A stretch of DNA of 21,333 nt, taken from the NCBI GenBank assembly GCA_030039005.1, contig JASHQT010000232.1:1-21333 (forward strand), read 5' to 3'. The stretch is from Bryobacteraceae bacterium (GTDB lineage: Bacteria > Acidobacteriota > Terriglobia > Bryobacterales > Bryobacteraceae). Of the stretch, positions 7,715 to 15,337 are shown one piece after another. Within the stretch, counting starts at the first letter, position 1. Each line of letters starts with the position of its first letter. The position numbers and the translations under genes were made by a program. The notes beneath the pieces are model-generated. The model did not search any database. It was not told where the DNA came from and saw only the letters and a program-made list of their open reading frames with translations.

Positions 7715-9897
7715 AGGTGGGGCACATCCGGGTCATCGTCACTCGCCAACAGGGCTCGGTAAGGACCGTCTTCGCGGATCAGACGATCGTGCGTTCCGCG
7801 TTGCAACACGCGTCCGCGGTCGAGCACGATGATTTCATCGCTGTCGCGCACCGTGCTCAGCCGGTGCGCCACCACGAAGCAGGTGCATCCCCGGCGGCGT
7901 ATGTTGCGGTCGATCAGCCGTTCGGTTTCAGCGTCCAGCGCGCTGGTCGCTTCGTCCATCACCAGGATCGACGGATCGGATGCCAAGGCGCGGGCAATCT
8001 CCAGGCGCTGGCGCTGACCGCCGCTCAGATTTGCGCCGCCTTCCAGCAGTTCGCTCGCGTGGCCCTCCGGCAAAGCATGGATGACACCATCGATCAGTGC
8101 ATCCTGACAAGCCGCTTCGAGGCTGGGCTCGGGAGTGGACGCATCCCAAAGCGTGAGATTGTCGCGCACGCTGCCCTGGAACAGCAGGATGTCCTGGTCG
8201 ACCATGGCGAGAGAATTCGACAGGATTTCCCTCGGTACGATCGTGGCTGGAACGCCATCGAACAGGATCTCGCCCGACACGGGCTCATACAAACCAGCCA
8301 ACATTTTTGCAACGGTTGACTTGCCCGACCCGCTGGCGCCTACCAATGCGATCCGCTGCCCCGGCTGGGCGATGAGCGACAGATTTTCTACGATGGGTGG
8401 TGTCACCGGGCTGTATTGAAAAGTAACGTTCCTGAACTCCACGTGCCCGGTCAAGCGAACGGGCACAGCGTCATTTTCGGAAAGGGCAGGTTCCTGTGGC
8501 GCCGGGCTTCCGAGCACGTCGTCCAACCGGGTGAGGTCGGCCTGGACCTGCTGTATCTGCGCGCCCAGCTCCACCAGGCTGTTCACGGGCAGAAGGAAGC
8601 TTGCGGCCAAACTTTGGAAGGCCACCAACATCCCAATGCTCATGTGCCCGTGGATCACCTCGAAGCCGCCGGCCCCCAATATGCAGGCGGTCATCAACGC
8701 GGTGAGGAGCGAAGGAACCACGCCGGTGTAATAATTGACGATGCTCAATTCCTGGTGAGAATGGCTGAGATCCGCGAAAAATCCAGCCCAGCGGGCGAAG
8801 AAGTCGGATTCCTGGCCCGAGGCTTTGATCGTCCGGATGCTCTGTAAACCCGCGATGCCAACGCCCGCCGCCCGGCCCTCGGCCATCGAAAGCCGGATGT
8901 TGCGTTCTCTCGCCAGACGCGCGGACCACCGCAGCACTGCGAAATTGAGCAGCGCGAAGCCAGCGGCGACGGCGGTGAGCAACAGGTTGAACCGCCACAT
9001 GACCGCGAGATAAAAGACCATCATGAGTACATCCAGCGCGGTAGTGGCCAACCGTCCCGATAACACGTCGGCCACCCGGTCATTGAGCGCGATGCGGCCC
9101 GCGATCTCGCCTGCGTACCGCTGCGAATAGTAGGAAGCCGGGAGCTGAAGTAGGTGCCTCACGAAGCGGGCGGAGCTGGAGACCGCCAGGCGCGTTTGCA
9201 GACGGCGGAGAATTCCTAGTTCAACAGCTCCCAAGAAGCCTCGGAGAAGCGCGGCGAGAAGCATTCCGAGCACCAGGGGCCGGCCCCAGTCGTGCAGTCC
9301 CTGGACCAGCACCTTGTCGACGAAGGCTTCCATCAGAGCTGGTGTAATGAGTCCGGGAATCACCAGCAACAGAGCCGCGGCGCTGGCTGCGGCGATCGGC
9401 ATAACAGATCCGCGCAATCGCTTCCACAGGCTCAGCACTAGGTTCGGCCCCATCCCCCCGCGCCGGAAGTCGGGACCTGGCTCGAAGGTGAGGACGATGC
9501 CGGTATAGGACGTATCGAACTCGTCGAGCGGCACCGAGCGCGGTCCGGTGGCTGGATCGTTCACATAAACGCGGCCCCGGCGGTAGCCTTCGACCACCAG
9601 AAAATGATTGAAATTCCAGTAGACGATGAACGGATAGCGTGTGGCCTTCAATTCTGGCAGATCGCGCTTGAACGCCTTGGCGATCAGCCCGTGCGACTCG
9701 GCGGCCTGAAGAATGTGGCTGGCCTTGGAGCCGTCACGGGAAACACCGCACTCGCGGCGCAGCGTGGCCAGCGGCACGATGCTGCCGTGGTGCGCCAGGA
9801 TGATGGCGAGCGCCGCGGCGCCGCACTCCAGAGCCTCCATTTGGAGAATCATGGGCGTACGGACTCTGCCTTCACGCAGCGAGGCCGCAGTCTTCAT
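7711..9897 (-). CDS. NHLM-type peptidase-containing ABC transporter (C39 peptidase, permease, ATPase; 728 aa)
   Basis: The protein cuts double-glycine leaders and exports the product through the inner membrane, by family. Residues 12-135 are a C39 peptidase: Gln19, Cys25 in ALECGAAAL, His98 in NFNHFLVVEGY and Asp114 in YVNDPATG form the full active site. A transmembrane domain occupies about 160-445. The ATPase has Walker A GASGSGKST (520-528), signature LSGGQRQR (624-631), Walker B ILVMDEATS (644-652) and switch His678. The gene starts 10 bases after the HlyD stop and overlaps the next ABC gene by four bases. It is intact in every visible catalytic residue, so the locus can probably still process the surviving precursors. 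It matches TIGR03796-type proteins by eye; I ran no search. Confidence 0.95.
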   Translation of the reverse strand: MKTAASLREGRVRTPMILQMEALECGAAALAIILAHHGSIVPLATLRRECGVSRDGSKASHILQAAESHGLIAKAFKRDLPELKATRYPFIVYWNFNHFLVVEGYRRGRVYVNDPATGPRSVPLDEFDTSYTGIVLTFEPGPDFRRGGMGPNLVLSLWKRLRGSVMPIAAASAAALLLVIPGLITPALMEAFVDKVLVQGLHDWGRPLVLGMLLAALLRGFLGAVELGILRRLQTRLAVSSSARFVRHLLQLPASYYSQRYAGEIAGRIALNDRVADVLSGRLATTALDVLMMVFYLAVMWRFNLLLTAVAAGFALLNFAVLRWSARLARERNIRLSMAEGRAAGVGIAGLQSIRTIKASGQESDFFARWAGFFADLSHSHQELSIVNYYTGVVPSLLTALMTACILGAGGFEVIHGHMSIGMLVAFQSLAASFLLPVNSLVELGAQIQQVQADLTRLDDVLGSPAPQEPALSENDAVPVRLTGHVEFRNVTFQYSPVTPPIVENLSLIAQPGQRIALVGASGSGKSTVAKMLAGLYEPVSGEILFDGVPATIVPREILSNSLAMVDQDILLFQGSVRDNLTLWDASTPEPSLEAACQDALIDGVIHALPEGHASELLEGGANLSGGQRQRLEIARALASDPSILVMDEATSALDAETERLIDRNIRRRGCTCFVVAHRLSTVRDSDEIIVLDRGRVLQRGTHDRLIREDGPYRALLASDDDPDVPHL

Positions 9898-9907
9898 TTC
9901 ATCGGCC

Positions 9908-11218
9908 TCAGTAGAATCCGGTTGCTTCCCGAAAGACCGGCAACAGGTACGTTACCGGCGCGCGGCGTTCGATCATGACGCGCGTGGAATGGGTGAGCCC
10001 GGAAGTAATTTGAATCTGTGGCCCGCGAGAGGAAGACCATCGATAGCCGCTGAAGGTTGCCGTGTCGGTTTCCAGGCGGGCGCGGACCTCAATATAGGCA
10101 CCTTCCCGCATCAGGCTTTCGACCAGTTCCGAATTTCCCACGACGCTTTTGGCGCCATCCTTGGTGACCGGTATCGGGGAAACCGAGATCACGCTGCCGA
10201 CAATGCCGCCAAAGCGCTCGCGCTCCACCGTGTCAGGCGTGATTTGAATCGGCATGCCGGGTTGAATTTTCTTGCCGTCACGCACGGGAAAATAGGAAAT
10301 GCTGATGAGCGGGGTCTCTACCCCATCCGCTTCCAGCGTCAGCAGCCGCCCTCCCACGGCCAGGACCTGGCCGGGCGCCGCCAGAACCTCCGCCACGAGC
10401 CCGGAATATTGACTGAATATATTGCCATTCCGCCGAAGCTCAAATTCATTGATCTCGATGTTTCGGCGGAGCTGCTCGATCTGGTTGCGGCGCGCCGCCG
10501 CTTCATCCAGGATCTGACGGGCCAACGACACACTGCGTGTCTCGATTTCGTTGAGTTGTCCATCGATCAGGCTGAGGCGTGAATTGTAATCGTAGATTTT
10601 CGCATCGTTGTCCCGCACCGCCGATTCCGCATCGGACACCTCGCGGGAGGCGAATGCCATGAGTCCTTCGTTCACCAACTGGTGAGTCGCCTTGGCGTGC
10701 GTTTCCAGCACGGGCTTTAATGCGCTCGCCCCTTCCAGGTCTTTTCGCAGGTTTACGCGTTGTGCTTCCAGGCTGGCACGCTCGGTGCGGTCCTGCTGAC
10801 TCTGCGCGCTGATCTGGTCGTGGCCGGCTGAGCTCTCGTTGCCGTCCTCCTGTTCGAGCGCCGCCAGAGTTCGTCTATCTTCTTCGATGCGCTTGCGGAT
10901 TTCGTCCTGGTCGACCGTGGCGATGAGATCGCCCACATGCAACCGGTCTCCACTCCGCACGCGGATGGAAAGAATGCGCCCGGCGGCCGCGCTCTGGGTT
11001 TCCACCACTTGCCGGGGGCGCAGAATGACGCCACGCCCGGCAGCGATGGTGGGTACATGAGCGCTCACGGACCAAACGCCGAGCAGACCAAGAAGCGCTC
11101 CCAGCACTACAATGATGAGCCAATCTTTGGCGCCCGTCACCGGCATGAGCCGCTCCAGGTTGTCCGGGGAAGTGGCGTGTTCGAGCGCCTGCTTGCGAAA
11201 GAGGTTCTGACTCGCCAT
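9908..11218 (-). CDS. NHLM-type HlyD-family membrane fusion protein (436 aa)
   Basis: A periplasmic adaptor that links the ABC exporter to an outer-membrane channel. The N terminus MASQNLFRKQALEH and the segment SPDNLERLMPVTG are typical of NHLM secretion proteins. One transmembrane helix follows (WLIIVVLGALLGLLGVW), then a lipoyl-type half motif (AAGRILSIRVRSGDRLHVGDLIA), a long coiled-coil hairpin of about 170 residues, the second lipoyl half (SGLVAEVLAAPGQVLAVGG) and a beta-rich C terminus. I chose ATG 11218 because the protein then starts as the family does; a GTG at 11233 would add five residues. It lies 16 bases after the cupin stop. No outer-membrane channel gene is in the window. Confidence 0.9.
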   Translation of the reverse strand: MASQNLFRKQALEHATSPDNLERLMPVTGAKDWLIIVVLGALLGLLGVWSVSAHVPTIAAGRGVILRPRQVVETQSAAAGRILSIRVRSGDRLHVGDLIATVDQDEIRKRIEEDRRTLAALEQEDGNESSAGHDQISAQSQQDRTERASLEAQRVNLRKDLEGASALKPVLETHAKATHQLVNEGLMAFASREVSDAESAVRDNDAKIYDYNSRLSLIDGQLNEIETRSVSLARQILDEAAARRNQIEQLRRNIEINEFELRRNGNIFSQYSGLVAEVLAAPGQVLAVGGRLLTLEADGVETPLISISYFPVRDGKKIQPGMPIQITPDTVERERFGGIVGSVISVSPIPVTKDGAKSVVGNSELVESLMREGAYIEVRARLETDTATFSGYRWSSSRGPQIQITSGLTHSTRVMIERRAPVTYLLPVFREATGFY

Positions 11219-11234
11219 CCCTACCAGCCCCACG

Positions 11235-11546
11235 CTATCGATGTGGCGTCGAGAACAGATCCATGACGACGGAGTCTTCCAGCGCCTCTACCGAATGTGG
11301 AGCGTTGGGCGCAATCACGTAGGTTTCCCCTGCGCTTACGGTCCGTTCCTCGCCCTCCACGATCAATCTGAGCTTGCCCTGCTCGATCATGCCGACCTGC
11401 TCGTTGGCGTGCTGATGTAGCCGCAGCATGGCGCCCTTCGCCAGCCGGCGGCGCACCACCGTCATCGTCTCGCTATGGATCATCTGACGCGAGGCCAGAG
11501 GGTTGACCCGTTCCTCCGAAATTTCGTCCCAGGTATAGACCTTCAT
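11235..11546 (-). CDS. Small single-domain cupin protein (103 aa)
   Basis: A single cupin barrel. Motif 1 reads GAMLRLHQHANEQVGMIEQG, giving a metal-type HxHxxEQ, and motif 2 reads GETYVIAPNAPHSVEA with the third His. All expected metal ligands are present. I chose ATG 11546 (MKVYTWDEI), behind AAAGGAG, rather than the in-frame GTG at 11627, because the earlier codons overlap the preceding peptide gene and read unlike a cupin. It sits between a precursor and the HlyD gene, in the same operon. Cupins may be enzymes, ligand sensors or storage proteins; which applies is not shown. A tailoring, immunity or sensing role in the peptide system is inference from position only. Confidence 0.85.
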   Translation of the reverse strand: MKVYTWDEISEERVNPLASRQMIHSETMTVVRRRLAKGAMLRLHQHANEQVGMIEQGKLRLIVEGEERTVSAGETYVIAPNAPHSVEALEDSVVMDLFSTPHR

Positions 11547-11598
11547 AGCCTCGCACTCACTCCTTTTTGGCAATTCATCGATCAACCGCCTGAGCAAC

Positions 11599-11745
11599 TT
11601 ACCGGTTTCGGATTTGACCTCCTTCACAGGGATCGCTGCTACCGCCGGAGATCTCAGCGATCTGTTCGGGCGACAGGGGTTGGTCGTTTCGCTCAGAATT
11701 TTCAGGCTTTACCTCTTCGGCTTTCGTTTTCAGATCTTCCTTCAT
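11599..11745 (-). CDS. Double-glycine leader peptide, candidate secreted peptide B (48 aa)
   Basis: A 48-codon gene begins at ATG 11745, six bases after GGAG. Its leader opens MKEDLKTKAEEVKPENSE, and residues 23-35 read PLSPEQIAEISGG, which has Leu -12, Ser -11, Ile -7, Ile -4 and Gly-Gly. The predicted product is SSDPCEGGQIRNR, 13 residues with a single cysteine. It is the first gene of the reverse-strand operon, 52 bases before the cupin and upstream of the exporter trio, the classic place for a precursor. Product length is nearer to signalling peptides than to most bacteriocins. One cysteine could allow dimerisation or modification, but no modifying enzyme family is seen nearby. Confidence 0.82.
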   Translation of the reverse strand: MKEDLKTKAEEVKPENSERNDQPLSPEQIAEISGGSSDPCEGGQIRNR

Positions 11746-11940
11746 GGTTTTCTCCAAATTTAAGCGTTTGTGGTTCTGGCAACAGAAGTACACCGGCCCG
11801 GCGCAAAGTGTCGCCAGCACCCTTTCACTACTACCTGCGTGATTGCCCGGCAAAATTGGCACGTGCGCGTAACTTTTTGCACGAGAAATCGGGATTGCAC
11901 TGCACCATTCTCCGGCGCCGTTGTACGATGGCAAGCGGCC
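11746..11940. promoter_or_regulatory. Divergent control region between peptide operon and sigma factor gene
   Basis: These 195 bases separate the starts of peptide gene B (reverse) and the ECF sigma gene (forward), so promoters for both must lie here or inside the genes. I do not find a good sigma-70 pair on either strand. An ECF-type promoter would be consistent with that absence but is not shown. Confidence 0.4.
11751..11755 (-). promoter_or_regulatory. Ribosome binding site of peptide gene B
   Basis: GGAGA on the reverse strand precedes ATG 11745 by about six bases. It marks this ATG, not the longer upstream open frame, as the start, and so defines the protein as a 48-residue precursor. 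Confidence 0.7.
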
Positions 11941-12486
11941 ATGCAAATTACCGAGCTCCTGCAGCGGGTTCACGCCGGCGATCAGGACGCTCTGCATGCG
12001 CTCATGCCAATGGTTTACGGCGAGCTGAAGAAACTTGCCGCCGGGCATTTAAAGCGGGAGGGCGATCCGCGGCCTCTGGAAACCACCGCCCTGGTTCACG
12101 AAGCCTTTCTCCGCCTGGCACAAGGGCAGCAGCCTTCGTATGAGAGCCGCTCTCACTTCTACGGAATCGCATCCCGGGTGATGCGCCAGGTTCTGGTCGA
12201 CCTGGCCCGCGCGCGCGCGGCTCAAAAGCGGAGTGCAATCGAAGAGGTGCAGTCGACGACCATCGGCGATCTCGGCTCGCATCCCGACGAAAAGCTCCTG
12301 CTGATCGACGAGGCGCTCGACCGTCTGGCCACCACCGACCCGCTGAAAACTCAGCTCATCGAGATGCGCTATTTCGGCGGCATGACAGCCGAGGAATGCG
12401 CGTCGGTGCTATCGATTTCCGTGCACGTGGTCCGTCACGAGCTGCGTCTGGCTCAGGCATGGCTGCGCCGGTACCTGGCCGGCTGA
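11941..12486 (+). CDS. ECF-family RNA polymerase sigma factor (Sigma70_ECF, TIGR02999-like; 181 aa)
   Basis: The protein directs RNA polymerase to a small promoter set. Region 2 includes LMPMVYGELKKLAAGHLKRE, LETTALVHEAFLRLA and SRSHFYGIASRVMRQVLVDLAR. Region 4 includes IEMRYFGGMTAEECASVLSIS with the helix-turn-helix and VVRHELRLAQAWLRRYL. These phrases are characteristic of the large Acidobacteriota/Planctomycetota ECF family often linked to Ser/Thr kinases rather than to anti-sigma factors. The ATG at 11941 is chosen because family proteins start here; the in-frame upstream codons read as noncoding. No anti-sigma gene is adjacent. The only kinase in the window is the broken one at 3883-1253. 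It is transcribed away from the peptide operon and may control it, which is inference. Confidence 0.92.
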   Translation: MQITELLQRVHAGDQDALHALMPMVYGELKKLAAGHLKREGDPRPLETTALVHEAFLRLAQGQQPSYESRSHFYGIASRVMRQVLVDLARARAAQKRSAIEEVQSTTIGDLGSHPDEKLLLIDEALDRLATTDPLKTQLIEMRYFGGMTAEECASVLSISVHVVRHELRLAQAWLRRYLAG

Positions 12487-12596
12487 GCACGCAACGGTTG
12501 GCGTATTTCTGGGCCGTCGAGCGGAATCTCGCTCGCGGGGTCAAGCTTGCCCTCGCGGGCAGCCTCCGGCGCTCAAAGCCCGGCCAGGCGGTCCCA

Positions 12597-14681
12597 TCAG
12601 AACTTCAGCACCGGCCACAGGCTCGCGAAGTCATCCGTCCACAGGATGGGCGCGCGCCTGCTCCAGCCGGAGAGCTGGTGTGTGAGTCCCGCGCGTTCGA
12701 GAAACGCCTGGTTCGAAGTCATCAGAACCCAGCGCGAGCTGGCTTCGCCGGTCGCCGGTTCGTCGCCCGAGATGATTTGGCGCGCCGTCCATCCCAGGTA
12801 GCCCGCCATGCCGCGAGCCACCGGATCCAGATTCAGAGCGCGATTGGAAATGTGCAGTGCTAGCACGCCCCCCGGTTTCAGCCGCCGCCGGTAAATGTCG
12901 GCGCACTCCGCCGTCAGCAGATGCATGGGGATCGAATCGCCGGAAAATGCGTCCACCGCGATCAGATCGAAGTCGTGCGATCGTCCCGAGGCCAATTCGC
13001 GTTCCAGTTCGACGCGTGCGTCACCCAGCACGACCTCGGTCCGGGCCTTGGAATCGGCTAAGAATGAGAACCAGGTGCGCGCGATGGGTTCCACGTCCGG
13101 ATTGATTTCGTAGAAGCGGAACGTGTCGCCGGGACGGCCCCAGGCTGCGAGCGTTCCCGCGCCTAATCCAACCACCGCGATCTCGTGATGAGGCTGATCC
13201 AGCGCGTGGAGCGCGATCGCAACGCCGCTGTGCGGTCCGTAATAAGACGTCGGCCAGTCCCGCCGCGCAGCACTCAAGTATTGCTGCCCGTGCCGAGTGC
13301 GGCCGTGCTGGAGCTCGCGATAGGCCCCGTTGGAGTCCTCGCGCGCCATCACGCGCAGGATGCCGTAGAAATTGCGCGCGGTAGCGAGAGCGCCCTGATT
13401 GCCGGCGGTGACCGTGGCGGCGATGGCGGTAAATCCGCCGATCAGCAGCGCCATCAGGGGCAGCCGCACGGCGAAATTGCGGCTGGTCCACTGCCGGATC
13501 GCGCCGCTGCGCATCCATCCCAGGAATCCGAGCAAGCAGGCGGCGGCCAGCCCGATCGGGTATTCGCCAAATTCCGTGAAGATGCGCGGCGCGATCAGGG
13601 CCACAAATGCGCCGCCCAGGGCGCCGCCGGCGGCGATGGTCAAGTAAAACGACGTGAGATAACGCGGCGCAGGGCGCGATCGCGCAAGCTCGCCCTGGCA
13701 AAGCATGCAGGTCACAAACAGCGCAATCAAATACACCGCCAGTTGGGCACGCAGGGAAAGTCCAATCGAAATCGTAGGCAGCGCGCACGCGACGGGCGCG
13801 AAAATCCCGGCCGCGATGGCGAACAACGCGCGGCGATACAGCCGGTCGCTCTCGAAAGCCAGCACGAAAGTGAGCAGATAAATCGCGAGCGTCGCCACCC
13901 ACAAGAACGGGCTCACCGCGATATCCTGCGAAATCTGGTTCGTCGTCGCCACCAGAAGCACAGAGCCACAGGTGGCCAGGCCCAGCCAAAACAAGATAGT
14001 CGCTCGTGTGGGCCGTTCGGACCGTTCCGCTTCGCTCACGGCGATTTCCCCCGCCGGCCGGGACGAGCCGAGGCGCCAGGCGGTAAGCCCACATAGCGCC
14101 GCGAACAGCACGTACAGCAAGGACCACATGGCGCCCTGCGTGCGCAGCCGCAGCAAAGGTTCCACCAAGGGCGGGTAGCTCAGCAGCGCGAGAAACGATC
14201 CGAAGTTCGAGAGTGCGTACAATCGCCAGGGCTGTTTTCCGGGATCGCGAAGCGTGAGCCAACGTTGCACCAGCGGCGCCGTGGCGGACAGCAAGAGGTA
14301 CGGCCCGCTCACGGTTGCGGCGAGAAGCAGCAGAATCCGTCCGGAGGGATCGCCACTGGTAACGGTCTTCCACAGCGTGGCGTCAGGCCGCAGAGGCAGG
14401 AAGGTGAGCGACGCCGCGAGCAATCCGATGTGGATCCACGCCTGCAGCCGGATATTCGCCAGCTTGCCCAGCCAGTGCGCGTACGCATAGCCCGCCAGCA
14501 GGCACGCCTGGAAGAACAGGAGACAGACCGTCCACACCGCCGGGCCGCCTCCGAACCACGGGAGGATGTAACGGCCCATCATAGGCTGCACTTGAAAAAG
14601 CAGAAAAGCGCTCAGGAAAATCGTGGCGGCAACGAGGATGGTGGTAACGAGAACATGATACGTTGGGTGAAGTGAATCCAA
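12597..14681 (-). CDS. Fused polytopic membrane protein with spermidine synthase-like C-terminal domain (about 694 aa)
   Basis: The N-terminal two thirds are a many-helix membrane domain containing FLLFQVQPMMGRYILPWFGG, a hallmark of the 'fused MFS/spermidine synthase' group. The C-terminal part is a Rossmann methyltransferase-like domain: VVGLGAGTLAAWG (about 502-514), FYEINPDVEPIA, LGDARVELE and DLIAVDAFSGDSIPMHLL. This resembles the aminopropyltransferase/SAM-binding fold; the substrate of this group is unknown to me. The start is uncertain. ATG 14837 gives 746 residues but adds a low-complexity Pro/Ser/Arg tail that overlaps the divergent gene, so I prefer TTG 14681, just before the first helix. 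It converges with the sigma gene, 110 bases apart. Confidence 0.82.
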   Translation of the reverse strand: MDSLHPTYHVLVTTILVAATIFLSAFLLFQVQPMMGRYILPWFGGGPAVWTVCLLFFQACLLAGYAYAHWLGKLANIRLQAWIHIGLLAASLTFLPLRPDATLWKTVTSGDPSGRILLLLAATVSGPYLLLSATAPLVQRWLTLRDPGKQPWRLYALSNFGSFLALLSYPPLVEPLLRLRTQGAMWSLLYVLFAALCGLTAWRLGSSRPAGEIAVSEAERSERPTRATILFWLGLATCGSVLLVATTNQISQDIAVSPFLWVATLAIYLLTFVLAFESDRLYRRALFAIAAGIFAPVACALPTISIGLSLRAQLAVYLIALFVTCMLCQGELARSRPAPRYLTSFYLTIAAGGALGGAFVALIAPRIFTEFGEYPIGLAAACLLGFLGWMRSGAIRQWTSRNFAVRLPLMALLIGGFTAIAATVTAGNQGALATARNFYGILRVMAREDSNGAYRELQHGRTRHGQQYLSAARRDWPTSYYGPHSGVAIALHALDQPHHEIAVVGLGAGTLAAWGRPGDTFRFYEINPDVEPIARTWFSFLADSKARTEVVLGDARVELERELASGRSHDFDLIAVDAFSGDSIPMHLLTAECADIYRRRLKPGGVLALHISNRALNLDPVARGMAGYLGWTARQIISGDEPATGEASSRWVLMTSNQAFLERAGLTHQLSGWSRRAPILWTDDFASLWPVLKF

Positions 14682-15337
14682 GCGAAGTATCCGAACGGCT
14701 CGAAGTGCGGACCGAGGACGCGGCGCAGCCGAACTTGGGCGTGGTGACTGAGGTGTCTGAGTTTCCTCCCCCGCCGGATGAATCTGCGCCGGTTCCGGGT
14801 TTGGCGCCCGCTTCAGAGAATGTTCCGGGGATTCCATTGTCCTGGTTACGGCTGGGTTACGCCTTAGAGTTTCTCATCGCGCTGCTCGCGATCGTCACGA
14901 TGTGGAGCGAAATCGGAGGCGAAGGCCACCTGGATCTCATGCCCTGGTATGTCAAACTGGGCTGCATCCTGGGCCTAGCCTGGTGCTCGGTGCGTCTCAC
15001 CGCGAGCGTCGTGGAGCAGCCGCGCGTCTGGACCGGGCGCACGGTCCGCTGGTTGATCGGAATTATATTTTTCTGCTTACTCATGGGCGGAATCACGTAT
15101 TATTATCACCTGCACGAGCCGGCTGACGACGACGACGGTGGCGACGACGATACCACCACCGCGGCGGCGGTCCAGATCAGTCGTCCAGAAAGTTTTTTCA
15201 ATCATGACGACAAACGACATGGCGACCAAAGACAGGGCGGCCAAAGAACTGGTCTCTCTCCCATTATTCGCTTCGTGGCGCGTCCCCGAGATGCCGGGCG
15301 GAATCGAATATCCGCTCGATCTCATGGAGGAAGTTAG
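14663..15337 (+). CDS. Small membrane protein with acidic C-terminal tail, function unknown
   Basis: I do not recognise the family. The frame opens with TTG 14663 (GTG 14672 is an alternative), giving a Pro/Glu-rich cytoplasmic stretch. Three hydrophobic segments follow (GYALEFLIALLAIVTMW, LGCILGLAWCSV, WLIGIIFFCLLMGGITYYY) and then an acidic run (ADDDDGGDDD). Past about residue 176 the translation becomes Arg-rich and overlaps the next gene by 134 bases, which is unusual. One extra T in the run at 15193-15198 would end the protein at a TGA overlapping the next ATG. The true C terminus is therefore doubtful. It probably forms an operon with the JAB-like gene downstream. Confidence 0.6.
   Translation: MGEVNPSEVSERLEVRTEDAAQPNLGVVTEVSEFPPPPDESAPVPGLAPASENVPGIPLSWLRLGYALEFLIALLAIVTMWSEIGGEGHLDLMPWYVKLGCILGLAWCSVRLTASVVEQPRVWTGRTVRWLIGIIFFCLLMGGITYYYHLHEPADDDDGGDDDTTTAAAVQISRPESFFNHDDKRHGDQRQGGQRTGLSPIIRFVARPRDAGRNRISARSHGGS
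15193..15198 (+). other. Homopolymer T run at a likely frame slip
   Basis: Six T bases lie in AGTTTTTTCAATCATGA. As written, the upstream membrane-protein frame runs on for 46 codons into the next gene. With seven T it would read SFFQS and stop at TGA 15205-15207, which shares ATGA with the next start at 15204. An indel, a sequencing error and polymerase slippage are all possible. Confidence 0.4.

Noticed and set aside
11746..11940. Sigma-70 promoters for the peptide operon and sigma gene
   Set aside because: Candidate hexamers such as TTGCCA and TTAAAT have wrong spacing (13-14 bases), so no specific promoter is called.
13185..14096. Forward open frame of 303 codons
   Set aside because: It is antisense to the fused membrane/spermidine-synthase-like gene; Arg/Gln/His-rich, no family.
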